DNA from: Chitinophagaceae bacterium
Lineage (GTDB): Bacteria > Bacteroidota > Bacteroidia > Chitinophagales > Chitinophagaceae
Reading direction: 5' to 3'
NCBI GenBank assembly: GCA_947372235.1
Contig: CANBSW010000027.1
Span: 1 to 37,076, forward strand
DNA length: 37,076 nt
A program made the position numbers and the translations under genes. The notes below the pieces were generated by a model. It did not search any database. It was not told the DNA's origin and was given only the letters and a program-made list of their open reading frames with translations. Of this stretch, positions 32,437 through 37,076 are shown piece after piece. How positions within the stretch are numbered: the stretch's first letter is position 1; the number at the start of each line of letters is the position of its first letter.

Positions 32437-34872
32437 CTATCCGCCGGATCCAACCCGGTCAATCTCATCTTTCGCACTGCCCAAAGTACGACGGGCTGCT
32501 TTTAGCGGTTTGCCAAAACGATAGGTAAGACCCATATTAAACACACGGCTGTCTCTTCTTAAAATAAAATATTCATCTGCCCCCGGAAAATCAGTGTTGC
32601 CTTCCATAGCCTGAGTAAAGAAGATATCACGTACACTGAATTTGAGGGTAGCTTTTTTGTTGAATACCTGTCTGGCCACGCCCGCAGAAACCTGTCCTGT
32701 GGGCAAGAGCAGCTCCTGCAGGTCGTTTCTGGCCTTGGTTGTATAAAAACCGGAGAGTTCGAATGTATAGGTTTTACCGGCCCTAATCTGGTTATTCATA
32801 CTCAGGTTTAATTGCGATACTTCTGAGTTGTAATTTACATTCTGGTATCCTTTTAGTTCTTTGTGGTTATAAAGTGCCTGCCCTGAAAGCGACCACCATT
32901 TGAATGGCGTTGCCTGCACCGCTACAGAAATACCAAGGTTATACATTTTGCCTACGTTGCCTTGTGTGTAAACAAGAATATCATTTCCTTCATTCAAAAA
33001 GATCTGCGAAAAATAATCTTTGATAATGCTGTAGGAAAGAGTAGTTGTCAACAATTGTTTGAACTGGTGGCTCAGTTCCATATTCCAGCTGTATTGTGGC
33101 AGAAAGAATGGATTGCCGCGTTCATAAGTATATTTATTAATGATGATTACATAAGGATTCAGCTTTTGAAACGCAGGCCTGTCAATCCTTCGTCCTGCAG
33201 TAAGTGTGAAAGTATTTGAAGAATCGGCCTGATAGCTGATATATCCCGAAGGAAATAATCCTGCATAATTATTGGAGAAAGCAGAATCTTTCTGGCGGCT
33301 GTTACCCAGCTGGTGTGCATCATAATGTGTATTCTCATACCGTAAACCCAATTGAAAACTGAGCTTTGCTAATTTTTGTTCATAGCTGGTATAAAGCGCA
33401 TTGATATTTTCTTTGTATAAAAAATGATTGCTTTTATTAAGATCTTCTTTCCAAACGGCACCATTAAATAATTCATATGCGGCAATATTATCTGTACCGA
33501 TCGATGATATTTTATACCCCGATTCAAGCTTTGCATTCTTATCTATTTGTAACACATGATCTGCTTTTGCTGAAAAAATAGAAATGGTTGCGGGCAGGTT
33601 TCCGCGCGAGCCTTCGTTATAACCGCCTGTTGTTTGTAAGAGGTTACTGAATGATTGATTATTGTTGATATCGTATTTCAAAAGATCAACATCAACAGAA
33701 AGATCCTGTGTTTTGGAAAAATTGTGTTTGCCATTCAGGTTAATACCACCATTGCGAAAATGGTTACTGCTGGCACCAAATGTTCTGATAGAAGAATCTG
33801 AAACACCTGCTGCATTTTTCCAGTTGGCCGATGCATCACTGCTGCCTTTACGGTCAATTGCGATACCAGTAAGCGCAACGCCTAAAGTTGTTTTGGATGA
33901 TGCATAAAAATCAAATCCGGTTTTCACAGTGTTACCAAAACTTTGGCTGATCATTAAAGTAGGTTGATCAAGCATGGAAAGTAAAACACCGCTGTTATTA
34001 TAATATCTGCGCAAAGCATAAATACTTACATAGCCCTTATTAAAATTACTGCTGATAGTTAAGAAGGTATTGAACTTTCCGTTACGGTAATTTAATACAA
34101 GTGTGTTGTTTGTTTTTGGATAACGGCCCTGTGTAAATGCAGTGCTTAGCGTTCCGTTAAAACCGATCTGTTTGTTCTTTTTTGTTTTGATGTTGATGAT
34201 GCCGGCATTACCACTTGCATCATATTTTGCAGAAGGGCTGGTGATCAGTTCTATCTGCTCAACCTGCGAAGAACTCATCCCGCTTAAGAGATTATTGAGA
34301 TCGGAGCCGGAAACAAATGTTGGCTTATCATCTATCAAAACCAATACCCCGGTCTTGCCCTGCAGGCTGATACCTCCGTTTTTATCAACCATTACACCCG
34401 GCGATTTTTCCAGCACTTCAAGTATGGTAGTGCCTGCATTGGTAACTGAAGCGTCTACATTCACGATCACTTTTCCGTGCGATTGTTGGATGAATGGTTT
34501 GCGGCTGTTAACACTTACATTCTCTAATGTTTTGGAAATGAGATGTAAAGTGATGGAGATCTGTTTATCAGTGATCGCCTGTTTTGTTACAGGCACAAGC
34601 TGCGTTTCAAAACCAATATGTGTTACAGAAACCAACTGATCAACAGGAGAAATGTAAAAAACAGACACCCCGTTTTTATTGGTAACGGCCGATTTGATCA
34701 GTTTTTTATCCGAGGATTTTAATACCTCCACTACTGCGCCTTCCAGTAATTCTTTTTGTTCGTTAATAACGGTAACGGTAAAAGTACCCGCCGTAGACAA
34801 TGTTTGTCCGTATGATTGTATACTACAAAACAATACTGCCAAACTCAATAAAATCTTCTGACCCTTTTGCAT
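32437..34872 (-). CDS. TonB-dependent-receptor-like outer-membrane beta-barrel protein
   Basis: An 811-residue protein with a signal peptide (ending near SIQSYGQ). A carboxypeptidase-regulatory-like beta-sandwich spans about 28-110 (LLEGAVVEVLKSSDKKLI). A plug domain covers about 120-235 (VNVDASVTNAGTTILEVLEKSPGVMVDKNG, then SPSAKYDASGNAGIINIKTKK). The remaining 570 residues form an outer-membrane barrel of the 'outer membrane beta-barrel protein family' type seen in Bacteroidota. No TonB box is obvious. No SusD partner is adjacent, so it is not a classical glycan-use pair; substrate could be a siderophore, peptide or other ligand. It may be monocistronic, because repeat elements lie on both sides. 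Confidence 0.88.
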   Translation of the reverse strand: MQKGQKILLSLAVLFCSIQSYGQTLSTAGTFTVTVINEQKELLEGAVVEVLKSSDKKLIKSAVTNKNGVSVFYISPVDQLVSVTHIGFETQLVPVTKQAITDKQISITLHLISKTLENVSVNSRKPFIQQSHGKVIVNVDASVTNAGTTILEVLEKSPGVMVDKNGGISLQGKTGVLVLIDDKPTFVSGSDLNNLLSGMSSSQVEQIELITSPSAKYDASGNAGIINIKTKKNKQIGFNGTLSTAFTQGRYPKTNNTLVLNYRNGKFNTFLTISSNFNKGYVSIYALRRYYNNSGVLLSMLDQPTLMISQSFGNTVKTGFDFYASSKTTLGVALTGIAIDRKGSSDASANWKNAAGVSDSSIRTFGASSNHFRNGGINLNGKHNFSKTQDLSVDVDLLKYDINNNQSFSNLLQTTGGYNEGSRGNLPATISIFSAKADHVLQIDKNAKLESGYKISSIGTDNIAAYELFNGAVWKEDLNKSNHFLYKENINALYTSYEQKLAKLSFQLGLRYENTHYDAHQLGNSRQKDSAFSNNYAGLFPSGYISYQADSSNTFTLTAGRRIDRPAFQKLNPYVIIINKYTYERGNPFFLPQYSWNMELSHQFKQLLTTTLSYSIIKDYFSQIFLNEGNDILVYTQGNVGKMYNLGISVAVQATPFKWWSLSGQALYNHKELKGYQNVNYNSEVSQLNLSMNNQIRAGKTYTFELSGFYTTKARNDLQELLLPTGQVSAGVARQVFNKKATLKFSVRDIFFTQAMEGNTDFPGADEYFILRRDSRVFNMGLTYRFGKPLKAARRTLGSAKDEIDRVGSGG

Positions 34873-34961
34873 TACAACAAATTAAAATAAAGTTGGCAAG
34901 AAGAAATCGAGTTTTTGTTGAACGGCAGCTAATAAATATAAACGAACGTCTTTCGAGGAAC

Positions 34962-35079
34962 ACCCCCTTGCCGCTAAAGATTTAGCGGTGGTGCAAGCAA
35001 TCTGTGTCTAATGATATACCCGCTTCTTTGCAACACAGGCTGCTTCGTTCCTCGCAGTGACGGCTCACTTCATCATTCA
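34962..35079. repeat. Dispersed repeat element, copy 2, overlapping the kdsB stop
   Basis: Contains the palindrome CCGCTAAAGATTTAGCGG (34971-34988), then GTGTCTA, then a segment at 35054-35079 that matches copy 1 at 24 of 26 positions. The shared words occur in the same order in both copies. The right end extends 7 nt into kdsB and supplies its stop codon. The stretch GCTTCGTTCCTCGCAGTGACG resembles dispersed repeats I recall from other bacteria. Confidence 0.65.
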
Positions 35080-35801
35080 AGAAGCCTGGCAGCCCTCGCC
35101 AGATCTTCCGGCGTATCAATCTCAATCCCCATATAATCGGTAACCACCATTTTTAAGAGAATGCCGTTTTCAAGATAGCGCAGGCATTCAATTTTTTCTG
35201 CGGCTTCCAATGGTGTCATTTCCCAGTTGGTGAAAGAGATCAGGGCATTTTTGCGAAATGCGTAAACACCAATGTGTTCATAATAAACGATAGCCGTTTC
35301 ATTGCTGCGCGGATAAGGGATGACGCTGCGGGAGAACATCAGCGAGTTCATATTTTTATCAACCGCTACTTTTACATAGTTGGGATCATCAATAAATTTC
35401 TGTTCTTTCATCACCTGCATTAGTGATGCCACTTGTACACCTTTGCCTTCTTCACCATCAAATACTTCTAACAATCTTTCAAGGGGTTCTCGTTTTACAA
35501 AGGGTTCATCGCCTTGCACATTCACTACAATATCAACTTCCATATCTGCAACGGCTTCTGCAATACGGTCGCTGCCACTTTCGTGATTTTTCATACTCAT
35601 GATGGCTTTACCGCCATGTGAGGTGATCTCGTTGAAAATAATATCACTATCCGTTACAACATATACTTCATCAAACAAACCTGTGGCTATTGTATTATCG
35701 AGTGTATGACGAATAACAGATTTGCTGCCCAATAACTGCATTAGTTTAGCAGGAAAGCGGGTGGCAGCATAACGTGCCGGTATAAATGCACAGATCCTCA
35801 T
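35073..35801 (-). CDS. kdsB: CMP-Kdo synthetase (3-deoxy-manno-octulosonate cytidylyltransferase)
   Basis: A 242-residue KdsB of typical length. It has the nucleotide-binding N-terminus I-P-A-R-Y-A-A-T-R-F-P-A-K (7-19), TDSD near 50-53, E-S-G-S-D-R-I (74-80), the metal/CTP site N-V-Q-G-D-E-P-F (94-101) and the C-terminal I-D-T-P-E-D-L that supplies a second metal-binding Asp. It joins CTP and Kdo to give CMP-Kdo for lipid A core assembly in the cytoplasm. Given the KdnB-like gene in the same window, the substrate could be 8-amino-Kdo, which sequence reading alone cannot settle. It is the last gene of a three-gene minus-strand group, 55 nt after a small membrane protein gene. Its final codons lie in a repeat element. 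Confidence 0.93.
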   Translation of the reverse strand: MRICAFIPARYAATRFPAKLMQLLGSKSVIRHTLDNTIATGLFDEVYVVTDSDIIFNEITSHGGKAIMSMKNHESGSDRIAEAVADMEVDIVVNVQGDEPFVKREPLERLLEVFDGEEGKGVQVASLMQVMKEQKFIDDPNYVKVAVDKNMNSLMFSRSVIPYPRSNETAIVYYEHIGVYAFRKNALISFTNWEMTPLEAAEKIECLRYLENGILLKMVVTDYMGIEIDTPEDLARAARLLE

Positions 35802-35856
35802 GAATATTTATTTGATACAAAGATGTAAAAGAAAAGCCTACGCTTTACCGTTGATT

Positions 35857-36264
35857 TTATCTCACCCATTTTATGAAGAGGATAATGGTACCAACCATTA
35901 ATTTTCCAGGTAACAAAAAGATCTCAAGAAAAACCAGAAAACGATTAATATCATCACTGAAGCGAAAGGGATTGTCTATTAATCCCCCCGCCCAGCCTAA
36001 ATTATCCGTTCTGGGTTTTACCTGAATAAACCAGGATGCTATAAAGTATACAGTTAAAAAGAGTAGTTTATAAATAAGATCGGTTGTGGGTTCCGGAAAG
36101 AACAAAAGATAGAGCAAACCCGTCCATGCCAGCATTCCAATAACGATCAATAACTGGAACTGCCATTTTTTGAAAGAGGTATTTTCAAAATCGGTCTTGT
36201 TTATTTCTGTATATCCGGTAGGACCGGGATTATACCGTTCCATAAACCATCCAAAAAGTCCCAT
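35857..36264 (-). CDS. Small conserved-looking membrane protein, unknown function
   Basis: A 135-residue protein with about three hydrophobic segments (near 37-55, 64-80 and 108-130). The polar N-terminus contains MGLFGWFMERYNPGPTGY. I do not recognise a family. Its ATG overlaps the stop of the sterol-desaturase-like gene by one base (TGATG), so the two are translationally coupled and probably act on the same membrane process. Confidence 0.65.
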   Translation of the reverse strand: MGLFGWFMERYNPGPTGYTEINKTDFENTSFKKWQFQLLIVIGMLAWTGLLYLLFFPEPTTDLIYKLLFLTVYFIASWFIQVKPRTDNLGWAGGLIDNPFRFSDDINRFLVFLEIFLLPGKLMVGTIILFIKWVR

Positions 36265-37076
36265 CAGTAATCGGTTTTGATTTTATTATTTGTCGGAATC
36301 CCCAATTGAAATGAGATAGATTCATCTTTAGAACCATCCAAAACATCCAATCCATATTTGATCTGTTCTATCGGCGTATAATTAAAAGTGCCAAAGAGCC
36401 TGTCCCACACAGAAAAAATATTTCCATAATTACTATCCGTTTGCGGGCGCATATAATGGTGATGTACTTTATGCATATTGGGCGAAACGATGAACCAGCT
36501 CAACGCATTATCCAGCCACAAAGGCAAACGGATATTGGCATGATTGAACTGAGTAAGCATAATGCTCAAACTCTGGTACATCATTACCAGCCACATAGGG
36601 GCACCACAAACTAAGATGCCGATCATAGTGAACACCGCACGAAAAATGCTTTCGCCCGGATGATGGCGGTTAGCAGTAGTAGTGTCTACATGCGTATCTG
36701 CATGATGCACCATGTGAAACTTCCACATCCATTTTACTTTGTGTTCTATTAAGTGGATAGAATATGCACCCACCAGATCAAGTAGTAACAATCCGGCAAT
36801 CATAAACACCCATAGCGGCATATCCACCAATTGTAAGAGACCGAATTTTTTAGCAACCACCCAATCGCTGGCTTTTACCAATACCAATGCAAAGGCAAAA
36901 TTGATAACAACAGTGGTGATGGTAAAAAAAATATTTACAGAAGCATGTTTCCATTTATTATACCTAAAACCAAATAATGGAATTGCTCCTTCTACTAACC
37001 AGAAAAAAGTGATGCCACCGGCAAGAATGAGTGCGCGGTGTAAACTGGGGATATGTTCAAAATAATGGATAAGGTT
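36264..37076 (-). CDS. Sterol desaturase/fatty acid hydroxylase family protein (5'-truncated by window edge)
   Basis: The reading frame is open to the right edge: 63 codons upstream of the TTG at 36887 are stop-free and encode membrane-like sequence (RALILAGGITFFWLVEG), so the true start is outside the window and at least 270 residues are coded. The histidine clusters that bind the di-iron centre are intact: H-L-I-E-H, H-M-V-H-H, N-R-H-H, and M-H-K-V-H-H-H. Between them lie hydrophobic segments. Family members hydroxylate or desaturate membrane lipids or sterol-like molecules with oxygen. Bacterial substrates include carotenoids, hopanoids, alkylglycerols and ornithine lipids; none is indicated here. 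It leads the operon containing the small membrane protein and kdsB. Confidence 0.88.
   Translation of the reverse strand, partial: NLIHYFEHIPSLHRALILAGGITFFWLVEGAIPLFGFRYNKWKHASVNIFFTITTVVINFAFALVLVKASDWVVAKKFGLLQLVDMPLWVFMIAGLLLLDLVGAYSIHLIEHKVKWMWKFHMVHHADTHVDTTTANRHHPGESIFRAVFTMIGILVCGAPMWLVMMYQSLSIMLTQFNHANIRLPLWLDNALSWFIVSPNMHKVHHHYMRPQTDSNYGNIFSVWDRLFGTFNYTPIEQIKYGLDVLDGSKDESISFQLGIPTNNKIKTDY

Noticed and set aside
34142..34639. 165-codon open frame on the plus strand inside the TonB-type gene
   Set aside because: It is wholly antisense to a strongly supported outer-membrane protein gene, has no recognisable domain, and its composition is what the opposite strand of a barrel gene gives.
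32437..34872. SusC/SusD-type polysaccharide utilisation locus around the TonB-type gene and MFS transporter
   Set aside because: No SusD-like lipoprotein, glycoside hydrolase cluster or dedicated regulator adjoins it, and the barrel is of the shorter non-SusC type.

Overview
The window looks like a chromosomal segment of an aerobic, Gram-negative Bacteroidota bacterium, most likely Chitinophagaceae-like. The evidence is a type A type-IX-secretion sorting domain, a TonB-linked beta-barrel protein of the Bacteroidota type, tandem DUF418 membrane proteins, a hybrid kinase with PAS, receiver and Hpt modules, and promoters of the Bacteroidota form (TTTG, 19-20 nt, TAnnTTTG). I saw no rRNA, tRNA, CRISPR array, transposase or phage gene. 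The family assignment rests on general resemblance, not on a marker gene.

Layout. 1-2.7 kb: a secreted Ig-like/propeller protein with a sorting domain, then a two-gene module (small protein plus nucleotidyltransferase) flanked by two similar short palindromic repeats. 2.8-5.6 kb: two DUF418 membrane proteins on the minus strand. 5.9-9.6 kb, plus strand: patatin phospholipase, an unrecognised membrane protein with an internally duplicated domain, and a DyP-type peroxidase. These converge on a minus-strand group (9.7-14.0 kb): a small membrane protein, an adenylyl cyclase/TolB/TPR protein, and a catalase-like/SRPBCC fusion. Together they put a lipase and two predicted haem proteins beside a cAMP-type cyclase and a lipid-binding fold. 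14.2-19.8 kb, minus strand: DinB-like protein, a large Asp-box propeller protein, an NTF2-like lipoprotein, and an iron alcohol dehydrogenase closely resembling KdnB (Kdo 8-oxidase), which has a textbook promoter.

20.0-30.7 kb is the most system-like part. A HEAT-like repeat membrane protein and a 1195-residue fusion of a processive GT2 glycosyltransferase with an LTA-synthase-type phosphotransferase/sulfatase run rightward. They meet a leftward operon of hybrid histidine kinase, receiver protein, YaiO-like TPR/beta-barrel protein and an unrecognised membrane-anchored periplasmic protein. I read this as a candidate locus for making, decorating and exporting a surface glycan. 30.9-37.1 kb, minus strand: MFS sugar transporter, TonB-type outer membrane protein, CMP-Kdo synthetase (kdsB), a small membrane protein, and a sterol-desaturase-family hydroxylase that runs off the right edge.

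Intergenic regions carry many long hairpins built from recurring words (CGCAAAGG, CACAGAG, CACGAAG types) and two copies of a dispersed element near 32.3 and 35.0 kb, one of which supplies the stop codon of kdsB.
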